Of a DNA stretch of 64,000 nucleotides, positions 54,136 through 61,969 are shown one piece after another. Position 1 is the stretch's first letter. The number at the start of each line of letters is the position of its first letter. Origin of the DNA: Pseudotabrizicola sp. (GTDB taxonomy: Bacteria; Pseudomonadota; Alphaproteobacteria; Rhodobacterales; Rhodobacteraceae); assembly GCF_030684215.1 (NCBI RefSeq), contig NZ_JAUXOV010000029.1, positions 1-64,000 on the forward strand, given 5' to 3'. A program made the translations under genes and the position numbers. Under the pieces are notes generated by a model. It was not told the origin of the DNA, ran no database searches, and worked only from the letters and a program-made list of their open reading frames with translations.

Positions 54136-54552
54136 TCACCGCAATAGGATCGGATCGAGTGCAATGTCTGCGAGCGTTGAGCGGTCGAGTTCGGCGAGAA
54201 ACACTGCTTCTGCGGAACGCAGGCGGCCCTTGAGCCGACATCTGCCGTCGAGGGTGCAGGAGTTTTTACCCGCGCCGAGGCACTCGACCAGCGGCTGACC
54301 CTCTTCAAGCAAGCGAACGACGCTACCAAGCCGGATATCGGCGGCTGGTCGGGCCAGCGTTGCGCCGCCGCCGCCGCCGCGCCGGGTTTCGATCAAGCCG
54401 GCGCGCGCGAGGTGCTGCATGATCTTGGCCAGATGGTTGCGCGACAAGCCGAATTCTTCAGAAAACTCCGCAGTCGAGAATCCTCGGTCGGGCGCGCTCG
54501 CCATGCGCATCAGCATGCGCAATCCGTAGTCAGTGAAGGTGGTGAGGCGCAT
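54136..54552 (-). CDS. nsrR: NsrR, NO-sensing Rrf2-family repressor
   Basis: 138 residues. An N-terminal winged helix (MRLTTFTDYGLRMLMRMA, LSRNHLAKIMQHLARAGLIETRRGG) and three cysteines Cys91, Cys99 and Cys105 (VECLGAGKNSCTLDGRC) form the Fe-S binding set of NsrR. NO destroys the cluster and releases repression of NO-detoxification genes. It is divergent from the truncated-hemoglobin and RIC genes, its most likely targets. Confidence 0.88.
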   Translation of the reverse strand: MRLTTFTDYGLRMLMRMASAPDRGFSTAEFSEEFGLSRNHLAKIMQHLARAGLIETRRGGGGGATLARPAADIRLGSVVRLLEEGQPLVECLGAGKNSCTLDGRCRLKGRLRSAEAVFLAELDRSTLADIALDPILLR

Positions 54553-54638
54553 TGTCGCCGACCTCGCTCTCGAATTGGTATTTACAGTGCGTATTAACAG
54601 ACATACCCTCGATCACAAGTAAAAACGTTGGAAGGCTC
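54553..54638. promoter_or_regulatory. Divergent nsrR / globin promoter region
   Basis: An AT-rich 86-base gap. GTATT occurs twice 14 bases apart (about 54578 and 54592) in TGGTATTTACAGTGCGTATT, a possible Rrf2-type operator. No FNR-type dyad is present. The site is suggested by position only. Confidence 0.4.
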
Positions 54639-55151
54639 ATGAACACGCCAGCCCTGTCTCCGGAGATGTCTTCTGCCCGGCCCGACATGACCATTGTCAT
54701 TCGCGCTGTGACGGGCCTTGACGATGCCACGTTGGGCGCGCTTGTTCATGGCTTTTACACTAAAGTTCGCGCAGACCCAGTGCTCGGCCCGATCTTCGCC
54801 GCGCGCATAACCGACTGGGGGTCACACGTCGAACGTATGTTGTCCTTCTGGTCTTCGGTGGCTCTGATGACGGGTCGCTATCATGGCCGCCCGGTTCCCG
54901 CCCACACATCACTTCCGATCAACGCCGCACATTTTGACCGCTGGCTCCAGCGTTTTCGGCAGGCGGCGCAAGAGGTTTGCACCCCCGAAGGAGTGGCCCA
55001 TGCCATCCTTCGCGCCGAACGCATTGCGCGTTCGCTTCAAATCGCCGTAGCCGAGGCGCAAGCCGCCCCCGATGCAGTGCCCTCACTTCTTTTTGATGAA
55101 AGGATACCCAGATGGCCGACGCGCCTCCCGTCCATGATGCAGCAGAACTGA
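54639..55151 (+). CDS. Group III truncated hemoglobin
   Basis: 170 residues. Globin features are LVHGFYTKVRADPVLGPIFAARI, DWGSHVERMLSFWSSVALMTGRYHGRPVPAHTSLPI in blocks, and the proximal-His segment INAAHFDRWLQRFRQAA. Proteins of this group bind O2 and NO and are often induced by nitrosative stress. The start at 54639 follows TTGGAAGG; Mets upstream would enter the promoter. Its end overlaps the RIC gene by 40 bases. Confidence 0.82.
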   Translation: MNTPALSPEMSSARPDMTIVIRAVTGLDDATLGALVHGFYTKVRADPVLGPIFAARITDWGSHVERMLSFWSSVALMTGRYHGRPVPAHTSLPINAAHFDRWLQRFRQAAQEVCTPEGVAHAILRAERIARSLQIAVAEAQAAPDAVPSLLFDERIPRWPTRLPSMMQQN

Positions 55152-55600
55152 CCTATTACATAGAAACGCGCTACCACGCGCGGCATCGCGTGCAGCTAGC
55201 GTCGCTCGTTGAGATGGCCGAGAAAGTGGAGATGGTCCATTTTGGCGACGAGGACGTGCCAGACGGTCTGTCCGAGCTTTTGCGCCGGATGACCGGCGAG
55301 ATGGAAGTGCATATGAAAAAGGAAGAACTCATCCTCTTCCCCGCCATCCGCAACGGCGGTGCCTCTGGTATCGAAAATCCTATTGCTGTGATGCGTGCCG
55401 ATCATGACGACCACGTCCGGGCTGTCGCACAAATCAACCACCTTACCGGTAACCTGACCTTGCCAACGGGCGCATGTGGCACGTGGACCCGACTGTATGA
55501 TGGGCTCATCGAATTTGTGGCAGACCTAACCGAGCACATGCGACTCGAGAATGATGTCCTCTTTCCGCAGTTCGAAACACGCAATCATGCAAATGCCTGA
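55112..55600 (+). CDS. RIC-type di-iron hemerythrin (YtfE/ScdA-like)
   Basis: 162 residues forming a hemerythrin-like four-helix bundle: ETRYHARHRVQL, EVHMKKEELILFPAI, MRADHDDHVRAVAQI and LTEHMRLENDVLFPQF supply the His/Glu/Asp di-iron ligands. It lacks the N-terminal ScdA domain of long RIC proteins. RIC proteins repair NO- and oxidant-damaged Fe-S clusters. AAAGGAT precedes the ATG. It should be under NsrR control with the globin gene. Confidence 0.85.
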   Translation: MADAPPVHDAAELTYYIETRYHARHRVQLASLVEMAEKVEMVHFGDEDVPDGLSELLRRMTGEMEVHMKKEELILFPAIRNGGASGIENPIAVMRADHDDHVRAVAQINHLTGNLTLPTGACGTWTRLYDGLIEFVADLTEHMRLENDVLFPQFETRNHANA

Positions 55601-55641
55601 AACGGCTTCTTCCCGGAGCAGGCCCTTGGCCGAGGCGTGCA

Positions 55642-56340
55642 ATGATCGGGGACAGTGACGGGCTGAGCCGCTTCGCCTCGTCGCCATGCTTGGCAGGCGA
55701 GGTAGCACCTGACCATTTTGGCGCGTCAGGCATCGATCCGGAGCAAGCGCGCGATGTTGCGCGTTGGCGCCGCGCTGAGCGGACAAGGCTGATTGGACGG
55801 AGGGAGGGACTGGGCCAGACCGGGCGGGCGCAGTTGTCGGTTCAGATCGGCCTGCAATTGCGTAAGGCGCTCACAGCGCGCGGCGTGGCGCCGGGGACTG
55901 TGTTGTCTGGATATTGGCCAATCAAAGGCGAACCTGATCTGCGCGTTTTGATGTCTGACCTGCATCGGATCGGTGTCATCATCGCCTTGCCGGTGGTGGA
56001 AACCCGCGCTGCGCCCCTGATCTTTCGCCGTTGGACGCCCGAGACCCGCATGGTGCGTGGCGATTGGAACATTCCCGTCCCACCGCCAAACGCCGCAGCC
56101 CTCACGCCTGATGTGACACTCGCGCCCTGTCTGGGATGGGATGAAAGGTGTTACCGTCTGGGCTGGGGCGGAGGATATTTTGACCGCACGCTTGCGACAG
56201 TGACACCGCGACCCTTTGCCTTTGGAATCGCGCTTGCCGGCGCTCGCCTTGCCACGATTTTCCCGCAACCCCACGATATCCCGCTTGATTTGATTGTCAC
56301 TGAGGACGGGATTTCCGCCTCAAGGAGACCAGCGTCATGA
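55642..56340 (+). CDS. 5-formyltetrahydrofolate cyclo-ligase family protein
   Basis: 232 residues from an ATG at 55642; an internal start near residue 31 would match the usual family length better. The segments WRRAERTRLIGRREGL, LSGYWPIKGEPDLRVLM and LGWDERCYRLGWGGGYFDRTLA with a final GIALAGARL are typical of MTHFS. It normally makes 5,10-methenyltetrahydrofolate from 5-formyl-THF with ATP. Its 3' end overlaps ubiT by 4 bases, so it is co-translated with the anaerobic quinone genes, an unexplained but close link. Confidence 0.8.
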   Translation: MIGDSDGLSRFASSPCLAGEVAPDHFGASGIDPEQARDVARWRRAERTRLIGRREGLGQTGRAQLSVQIGLQLRKALTARGVAPGTVLSGYWPIKGEPDLRVLMSDLHRIGVIIALPVVETRAAPLIFRRWTPETRMVRGDWNIPVPPPNAAALTPDVTLAPCLGWDERCYRLGWGGGYFDRTLATVTPRPFAFGIALAGARLATIFPQPHDIPLDLIVTEDGISASRRPAS

Positions 56341-56867
56341 ACACCGACATCCGCGACGCGCCGCAACCCCCGTTGCTGGGCACCGGCATGTTCGCGCGCC
56401 TCGCCTGCGTCCTGATCCAGCCGATGCTGTCGCGCGTCGTGCGGCGCGTCGCATTGCGGCATCCATCCCTTTTTGCGCGTCTTGGCTCACATCAGAGCAC
56501 TGATTTCCTCATCGACCCGGTGGATCTGCCGTTTGCGCTTCATCTTCGGCCAGATCCTCAGGCGCTGGTGTTCCGCGCGGTCCCGCGGGATGCGGCCCTG
56601 CCAGCCGGCGCATCGATCCGGGGTCGTTTCATGCTTCTGCTTGAACTGGTCGATTCCGAAGAGGACGGTGACGCCGCTTTTTTCTCGCGCGACCTTGAGA
56701 TCACCGGTGACACCGAGGCGGTTGTACGATTGCGCAACGCGCTTGACGATATCGACGGTTCAATCGCCACGGAAACAGCCGAGATGTTCGGTGCGCCCGG
56801 TCGGGCGATACTGACACGGTTGCGTCGCAGCTATTCAATGAAGAACAGACAACAGGACACCAGATGA
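56337..56867 (+). CDS. ubiT: UbiT, SCP2-domain lipid carrier of anaerobic ubiquinone synthesis
   Basis: 176 residues. An N-terminal hydrophobic helix region (FARLACVLIQPMLSRVVRRVA) precedes an SCP2 sterol-carrier fold (FLIDPVDLPFALHLRP, ASIRGRFMLLLELVDSEEDGDA, FFSRDLEITGDTEAVVRLRNALDD). In proteobacteria UbiT works with UbiU and UbiV to make ubiquinone without O2. It sits directly before ubiU and ubiV, overlapping ubiU by 4 bases, which makes the assignment firm. Confidence 0.87.
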   Translation: MNTDIRDAPQPPLLGTGMFARLACVLIQPMLSRVVRRVALRHPSLFARLGSHQSTDFLIDPVDLPFALHLRPDPQALVFRAVPRDAALPAGASIRGRFMLLLELVDSEEDGDAAFFSRDLEITGDTEAVVRLRNALDDIDGSIATETAEMFGAPGRAILTRLRRSYSMKNRQQDTR

Positions 56868-57862
56868 GCCTCGCTGAACTGATCTGCCCTGCCGGCACAC
56901 CTGCTGCACTGCGCACTGCCGTAGATGCGGGTGCTGACGCGGTCTATTGTGGTTTTCAGGATGCCACCAACGCCCGCAATTTTCCCGGCTTGAACTTCAC
57001 ACCTGACGAGTTAGCGGCGGCTGTGGCGTATGCCCATCACGCGGGCACCAAGGTGCTTTTGGCGCTCAACACCTATCCGCCCGCAGGCAAGGTGGACCTT
57101 TGGCGCCATGCCGCCTATCTTGGCGTGAGGTATGGCGTGGACGCCTTCATTGTCGCCGACATGGGCGTCGCCGATTACATCAGACACACCCATCCGCTGG
57201 CGCGGCTGCACCTCTCGGTTCAGGCGGCCGCCTCGTCGCCCGAAGCGATCCGCTATTACTGCGAGAACTTCGGGGTCAAGCGCGTGGTCCTGCCTCGCAT
57301 CCTGACAATCCCAGAGATCCGCCAGATCCGCACGGAAATCCCCTGTGAGATCGAGACCTTCATCTTTGGCAACCACGGGCTCATGGTCGAAGGGCGATGC
57401 AGTCTGACCAACTACCTGACCGGGCAATCGACCAATATGGACGGCGTCTGTTCGCCCGCATCCGACGTGCAATATGTCCGGGACACAGACGGGTCCATGT
57501 CATCACGCCTCGCCGGGTTCACGATTGACCGCTTCGGACCCGAGGAAATGGCGGGCTATCCCACGATCTGCAAAGGGCGCTACGCCGCCCCGAACCGGCC
57601 CGAGGGGTATTACGCATTCGAAGAACCGATCAGTCTGAACTTGTCTCGGTTGCTCCCCGAGCTGATCGACGCAGGCGTGCACGCCTTCAAAATCGAGGGG
57701 CGCCAGCGGTCGAAAAGTTATGTCCGCAACGTCGTTACGGCGTTTCGACACGCGGTAGATGACATCCGCGCCGGGCGCGCGACGAATATGTCCGATCTGG
57801 TCGCCTTGACCGAGGGACAGAAACAGACTCAAGGCGCGTTCGAGACGAAGAAATGGCGGTGA
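56864..57862 (+). CDS. ubiU: UbiU, U32-family O2-independent ubiquinone hydroxylase subunit
   Basis: 332 residues of the U32 peptidase-like fold: ELICPAGTPAALRTAVDAGADAVYCGF, VQAAASSPEAIRYY, and the Fe-S segment IFGNHGLMVEGRCSLTNYLTG with GVCSP and TICKGRY. Three cluster cysteines, Cys179, Cys196 and Cys236, are in place. The fourth, found in E. coli UbiU in FGSLC, is missing here (FGNHG, with His171 next to the position). With UbiV it hydroxylates the quinone ring without oxygen during denitrification. Confidence 0.9.
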   Translation: MSLAELICPAGTPAALRTAVDAGADAVYCGFQDATNARNFPGLNFTPDELAAAVAYAHHAGTKVLLALNTYPPAGKVDLWRHAAYLGVRYGVDAFIVADMGVADYIRHTHPLARLHLSVQAAASSPEAIRYYCENFGVKRVVLPRILTIPEIRQIRTEIPCEIETFIFGNHGLMVEGRCSLTNYLTGQSTNMDGVCSPASDVQYVRDTDGSMSSRLAGFTIDRFGPEEMAGYPTICKGRYAAPNRPEGYYAFEEPISLNLSRLLPELIDAGVHAFKIEGRQRSKSYVRNVVTAFRHAVDDIRAGRATNMSDLVALTEGQKQTQGAFETKKWR

Positions 57863-57867
57863 AAGCA

Positions 57868-58782
57868 ATGAAACCGAAACTTACGCTGGGGCCCATCGCC
57901 TATCACTGGTCCGCACATAAGAACCGGGATTTCTATGCCCGCATTGCCGATGAAGCGCCTCTCGATGAGGTCTATCTGGGCGAAGTGATCTGTTCCAAGC
58001 GCGCGCCATTTCATGAGGCCGACCTACCCGCCACTATCGAGCGGCTTGAACGCGCGGGCAAGACCGTCGTGCTTTCAACGCTGGCCGAAGTGATGCTGAA
58101 ACGCGAGCGCAAGGCGACGGATGATATCGCCGGGTTGGACGCCCCCGAAATCGAAGTGAACAATGCCGCAGGACTTTATGCCCGCGGGATGCGTCCACAT
58201 CGTGTGGGTCCTTTCATGAATGCCTATAACGAAGCAACGATTGACTGGATGGCCCGGCAGGGCGCGACCCATGTCTGCCTGCCCACCGAATTGCCAGCCG
58301 AGGCGATTGCCATCGCCGCGCGAAGCGCCCGCAATCTGGGTTTGGGCGTCGAGGTCCAGGTTTTCGGTCGGGCATCGCTTGCCGTCTCGGCGCGCTGCTA
58401 CCACGCCCGCGCCCACGGACGCACCAAGGATAACTGTCTGTTCGTCTGCGAGGATGATCCTGACGGCATGCCGCTGAAAACACGCGATGACTCCCCGATC
58501 CTGCGGGTGAATGGCATTCAGACCCTGTCTGAAAGCTACATTGATCTGCTTCCCGAACTGGGGCGTCTTGCTGCAGACGGCATCACCCATCTGCGGCTGA
58601 TGCCGCAGGATGTTGATATGGTTGGTGTGACAACAGTGTTCCGGTCGGTGCTCGACGGCAAGGTGGCGACAACCGAGGCCGATATGCGCCTGCGTGACCT
58701 GTGTGATGGCACGACATTCAGCAACGGGTTCTATCACGGCATCGCCGGATATCGGCGGATCGCCGCGGCTGCATCGACCTGA
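57868..58782 (+). CDS. ubiV: UbiV, U32-family O2-independent ubiquinone hydroxylase subunit
   Basis: 304 residues from the ATG at 57868; an ATG at 57853 inside ubiU would add five residues. All four Fe-S cysteines of UbiV appear: Cys42 in LGEVICSKR, Cys177 in SARCYHAR, and Cys190 and Cys194 in DNCLFVCED. It forms a heterodimer with UbiU. It overlaps or abuts ubiU and is followed by nnrS after 22 bases. Confidence 0.9.
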   Translation: MKPKLTLGPIAYHWSAHKNRDFYARIADEAPLDEVYLGEVICSKRAPFHEADLPATIERLERAGKTVVLSTLAEVMLKRERKATDDIAGLDAPEIEVNNAAGLYARGMRPHRVGPFMNAYNEATIDWMARQGATHVCLPTELPAEAIAIAARSARNLGLGVEVQVFGRASLAVSARCYHARAHGRTKDNCLFVCEDDPDGMPLKTRDDSPILRVNGIQTLSESYIDLLPELGRLAADGITHLRLMPQDVDMVGVTTVFRSVLDGKVATTEADMRLRDLCDGTTFSNGFYHGIAGYRRIAAAAST

Positions 58783-58804
58783 TACAGATTTAGGGGCCTT
58801 TGAA

Positions 58805-60007
58805 ATGACTGCAACCACAGCTCAACAGATGCGCGCCTGGACAGGGCCAGCGATCTTGACCTTCGGGTTCCGCCCGTTCTTTTTCGGAGCGGCGGTCTGG
58901 GCGGCACTTGCGATGGCGCTTTGGGTGCCGATGCTGTCCGGGCATCTGACACTTCCCACCGCCTTCGATCCGGTCAGCTGGCATGCGCACGAGTTCCTCT
59001 TTGGCTATCTGGGTGCTGTGGTTGCCGGATTTCTGCTGACTGCGGTGCCGAACTGGACGGGGCGCTTGCCCATCGTCGGATGGTGGCTGGGGATGCTGGC
59101 CGGCCTCTGGCTGGCGGGCCGTGTGGCGGTTGCCTTCTCGGGCAGCTTGCCGCCTTTGCTGGTCGCGATGATCGATCTGGCCTTTCCGGTCGTCTTTGCG
59201 CTGGCCATCGGGCGCGAGATTGTGGCCGGCAAAAACTGGCGCAACCTGATTGTGGTGGGGTTGCTGGGTGCTTTCATCGTCGGCAACACATTGTTCCACT
59301 GGGAGGCCGCGCGGGGCAATTATGCGGCGCAAGGCTATGGTCTGCGGCTGGGCCTCGGCGCAGGCGTCATGATGATTGCCGTGATCGGGGGGCGCGTCGT
59401 GCCGTCCTTCACCCGCAACTGGCTGGTGAAGCAGCGAAGTGCCGCTTTGCCCGTGTCGCCCATGCAGACATTCGACAAGGCAGCGCTTGTCGCCTTGCTG
59501 GTGGCAGTTGTCCTGTGGGTCGCGTTGCCGATTGCGGCCGCGACCGGTTTTGCGCTTTTACTGGCAGGGGTGCTGCACGTGATCCGGCTGAGCCGCTGGG
59601 CGGGCCACAAAACGCATGCAGAACCGCTGGTGGCGGTGCTGCATGCGGGCTATGCTTTTGTGCCGCTGGGGGCGCTCGCGCTGGCGGCAGAGATCCTGTG
59701 GCCCGGGACCTTCGGAATGGCAGGCGCCCAGCACCTCTGGATGGCCGGGGCGACCGGGTTGATGACGCTGGCCGTGATGACGCGTGCCACATTGGGCCAT
59801 ACCGGGCGGGCGCTGACGGCGGGCGCGGGGACGGTTATGATCTATGTCACCCTGACAATGTCGGTGCTGGCACGGGTGGTTGCAGGAATGTGGCCCGAGA
59901 TCTCTGGCTCGATGCATCTGATGGCGGGGCTTTTCTGGATCACGGCCTTTGGTGGCTTTGCCGTGATCTATGGGGCCCTTCTGTTGCGCCTCCCCACCGC
60001 GAAGTAA
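58805..60007 (+). CDS. nnrS: NnrS, NO-response heme-copper membrane protein
   Basis: 400 residues and about twelve membrane helices, with FGFRPFFFGAAVWAALAM, SWHAHEFLFGYLGAVVAGFLLTAVPNWTGR and IGGRVVPSFTRNWL typical of NnrS. His-containing segments (WHAHE, FHWEA, ARATLGHTGR) would bind heme and copper. NnrS protects iron metabolism during nitrosative stress and is usually under NnrR/Dnr or NsrR control. AGGGG lies upstream of the ATG at 58805. Confidence 0.92.
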   Translation: MTATTAQQMRAWTGPAILTFGFRPFFFGAAVWAALAMALWVPMLSGHLTLPTAFDPVSWHAHEFLFGYLGAVVAGFLLTAVPNWTGRLPIVGWWLGMLAGLWLAGRVAVAFSGSLPPLLVAMIDLAFPVVFALAIGREIVAGKNWRNLIVVGLLGAFIVGNTLFHWEAARGNYAAQGYGLRLGLGAGVMMIAVIGGRVVPSFTRNWLVKQRSAALPVSPMQTFDKAALVALLVAVVLWVALPIAAATGFALLLAGVLHVIRLSRWAGHKTHAEPLVAVLHAGYAFVPLGALALAAEILWPGTFGMAGAQHLWMAGATGLMTLAVMTRATLGHTGRALTAGAGTVMIYVTLTMSVLARVVAGMWPEISGSMHLMAGLFWITAFGGFAVIYGALLLRLPTAK

Positions 60008-60024
60008 ATTTAAGGGATTGGCAA

Positions 60025-60690
60025 ATGGGGTGGCTTGAGTTCGTCACTGCTTATGCAGTGTTCTTCCTGTCGCACTCCATTCCGGTGCGCCCTCCGGTGC
60101 GGCCATGGCTGCAGACGCGACTGGGCCAACGCGGCTTCACACTGGCCTATTCAGCGCTGTCACTTGCGGTGTTGGCATGGCTGGTCGGGGCGGCAGGGCG
60201 TGCGCCTCATGTGCCCCTGTGGGTGTGGGCACCGTGGCAGGCCCATGTGCCGCTCGTTGTCATGGGGCCAGTCTGCCTGATCCTTGCGTTCACCATTGCG
60301 CGGCCAAATCCGTTTTCATTTGGTGGCGCGTGGAATGACCGGTTCGACCCGATTCGGCCCGGCATCGTACGCTGGTCGCGCCATCCTCTGCTTTTGGCGC
60401 TGGCCCTCTGGGCCGCCGCCCATGTCGTGCCGAACGGGGATCTGGCACATGTGATCCTATTTGGCACCTTTGCGGTGTTCGCGATGGTGGGCGGTCGCCT
60501 GATCGACCGTCGAAAGCGCCGCGAGATGGGGACGGAGTGGTTGCGGCTGGGGGTTGCAGTTGCAAACGTGCCGCTTCTGTCTTGGTTCGCAACAGGCGGC
60601 ACCTTGGTCCGGCTTTTGGCAAGCATTTTCCTTTATGCCACGCTCGTCTGGCTGCATCCCATTCTTTTCGGCGTCAGCCCACTTCCGTGA
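60025..60690 (+). CDS. nnrU: NnrU family membrane protein
   Basis: 221 residues with about six membrane segments. FFLSHSIPVRPPVRPWL, SLAVLAWLVGAAGRAP and IVRWSRHPLLLALALWAAAH are NnrU-family signatures, with conserved His residues. The family is related to the NnrU of nitrite/NO reductase clusters and to phytoene/carotenoid-type oxidoreductase relatives; its role in denitrification is not settled. It ends 3 bases from the convergent CMD gene. Confidence 0.88.
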   Translation: MGWLEFVTAYAVFFLSHSIPVRPPVRPWLQTRLGQRGFTLAYSALSLAVLAWLVGAAGRAPHVPLWVWAPWQAHVPLVVMGPVCLILAFTIARPNPFSFGGAWNDRFDPIRPGIVRWSRHPLLLALALWAAAHVVPNGDLAHVILFGTFAVFAMVGGRLIDRRKRREMGTEWLRLGVAVANVPLLSWFATGGTLVRLLASIFLYATLVWLHPILFGVSPLP

Positions 60691-60693
60691 CTG

Positions 60694-61005
60694 TCACTCC
60701 TTGATGTCTTCGATCCAAGTCTTGGCTGCAACGGCACGCGGAAGACCTAGCGGGCCGATGGCCAGCATTGCGACCTGCGTTATCGCGGCAGGCTCGATCC
60801 CCTCGGATCTCGCACGTCGGGTGTGGGAATGCACTGCGCCTTCCGAGCCTGCCCCAATCGACAGCGCCAATTTTACGAGCCGCTTCTCACGCGCAGTCAG
60901 GGGTCCACTGTCAGCAGTTGCCCTGCCCAGGGCCGCATAGGCCTTCCAAACATCAGGATACTCCTCGGCGAGGTCTCCGGCGGCGCCGGGCATGGATTTC
61001 GTCAT
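60694..61005 (-). CDS. Carboxymuconolactone decarboxylase/AhpD-fold protein
   Basis: 103 residues of the small CMD fold: YPDVWKAYAALGRA, LTAREKRLVKLALSIGAGSEGAVHSHTRRAR and AITQVAMLAIGPLGLPRAV in blocks. AhpD-type relatives use a CxxC in the helix ending xxHxxx, but here that position reads EGAVHSH, without cysteines, so a disulfide-reductase role is unlikely. It starts 11 bases after the Dnr-like regulator gene on the same strand and is probably co-transcribed with it. Confidence 0.8.
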   Translation of the reverse strand: MTKSMPGAAGDLAEEYPDVWKAYAALGRATADSGPLTAREKRLVKLALSIGAGSEGAVHSHTRRARSEGIEPAAITQVAMLAIGPLGLPRAVAAKTWIEDIKE

Positions 61006-61016
61006 TTATCTGTCCT

Positions 61017-61715
61017 TCAACTTGAGAAGTCATCAATCAGCGGATTTGGCTTGGCGAAATGCTCCAAATCTATCTGATCGGTGACGATAATGTTGGTGCC
61101 GTTCACCGTCACACCGTAAGGCTGCAGGCCCTTGAATGCGCGGCTAAGGTTTTCGGGGGTCATGCCAAGCACCGAGGCGAGGCGACGCTTTTCGAAATCA
61201 AGCTCGAACGACGCCCCACCGCCGCTACGCTTTTGTTGCCTGAGCAAGTAATTTGCAAGCCGCTCGAGCGAGGTTCTAAGCTTGAGGTCCTTCTGCGTCT
61301 TGATGACAGAGCGATAGCATTGTGCCAGCTCCGTGACGATTGCGCGGGCAAAGTTGCTGTCGGCGTCAAAGATCGCGCGCACATCCTGGCTGGGGATCAG
61401 CGCGATCCTGCTTTTCTCCAGCGTGCGGGCCGACATGAGGTAAGGCGCATCCTTGACAGTCGCGGCAAGGATAAAAGTCGAGATCGGACGAACCGTCGCC
61501 AGGCTGGTATCCCGCCCATTCCAAGCTGAAAACAGATCGACCGAGCCCGAAATAAGAATGTGAAGAAAATCGCTCGGCTCTCCTTCAGAGATCAGTTCAA
61601 TCTGCGCAGGAAAATTCTGCACATAGGCGCCCCGCATCAAGGATATGAAGTTCTCATCCGCCATCTGCGCGAATAGATTCAGCATTCTAATATCCCGGTA
61701 TTCGGAATCGGGCAT
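61017..61715 (-). CDS. Crp/Fnr-family regulator, Dnr/NnrR-like
   Basis: 232 residues. An N-terminal cyclic-nucleotide-binding-type barrel is followed by a dimer helix and an HTH whose recognition helix MTPENLSRAF has the Glu188-x-x-Ser191-Arg192 pattern that reads TTGAT half-sites. No N-terminal Cys cluster is present (only Cys133), so it is not an FNR-type O2 sensor. Dnr/NnrR proteins sense NO through heme. It should act on the FNR-type boxes near 53556, 61762 and 61875, including its own promoter. Confidence 0.85.
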   Translation of the reverse strand: MPDSEYRDIRMLNLFAQMADENFISLMRGAYVQNFPAQIELISEGEPSDFLHILISGSVDLFSAWNGRDTSLATVRPISTFILAATVKDAPYLMSARTLEKSRIALIPSQDVRAIFDADSNFARAIVTELAQCYRSVIKTQKDLKLRTSLERLANYLLRQQKRSGGGASFELDFEKRRLASVLGMTPENLSRAFKGLQPYGVTVNGTNIIVTDQIDLEHFAKPNPLIDDFSS

Positions 61716-61761
61716 GTTGTCCCCCCGGCCTTTGCGTACCTACCGATTATCACCAAATCGA

Positions 61762-61775
61762 TTGATAAAAGTCAA
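61762..61775 (-). promoter_or_regulatory. FNR/Dnr-type box upstream of the Dnr-like gene
   Basis: TTGATAAAAGTCAA has one mismatch to TTGAT-N4-ATCAA. It lies about 54 bases before the regulator's ATG, and GATAAT (61746-61751, minus strand) is a candidate -10. The close spacing would suit autoregulation. Confidence 0.6.
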
Positions 61776-61874
61776 TCCATCAGTTGAGCTTCGCCGCAGC
61801 AGCCTTGATTTAACACCCAACATCGCATGACAAATTTCCATAAGTCATTTATTTCGTTATCATTTTCTAAGTTC

Positions 61875-61888
61875 ATGATCTAGATCAA
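61875..61888 (+). promoter_or_regulatory. FNR/Dnr-type box upstream of narK
   Basis: ATGATCTAGATCAA (minus strand TTGATCTAGATCAT) has one mismatch to the TTGAT-N4-ATCAA dyad. It is about 88 bases before the narK ATG, a suitable distance for activation under low oxygen. Confidence 0.7.
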
Positions 61889-61969
61889 GTCATGAGCGCC
61901 GCTCCGGCCTCAAGTCTGGCTCTGAACCCCATGCAGGGGTGACACCGCTATTCTTGCCGGAGAACCGCC

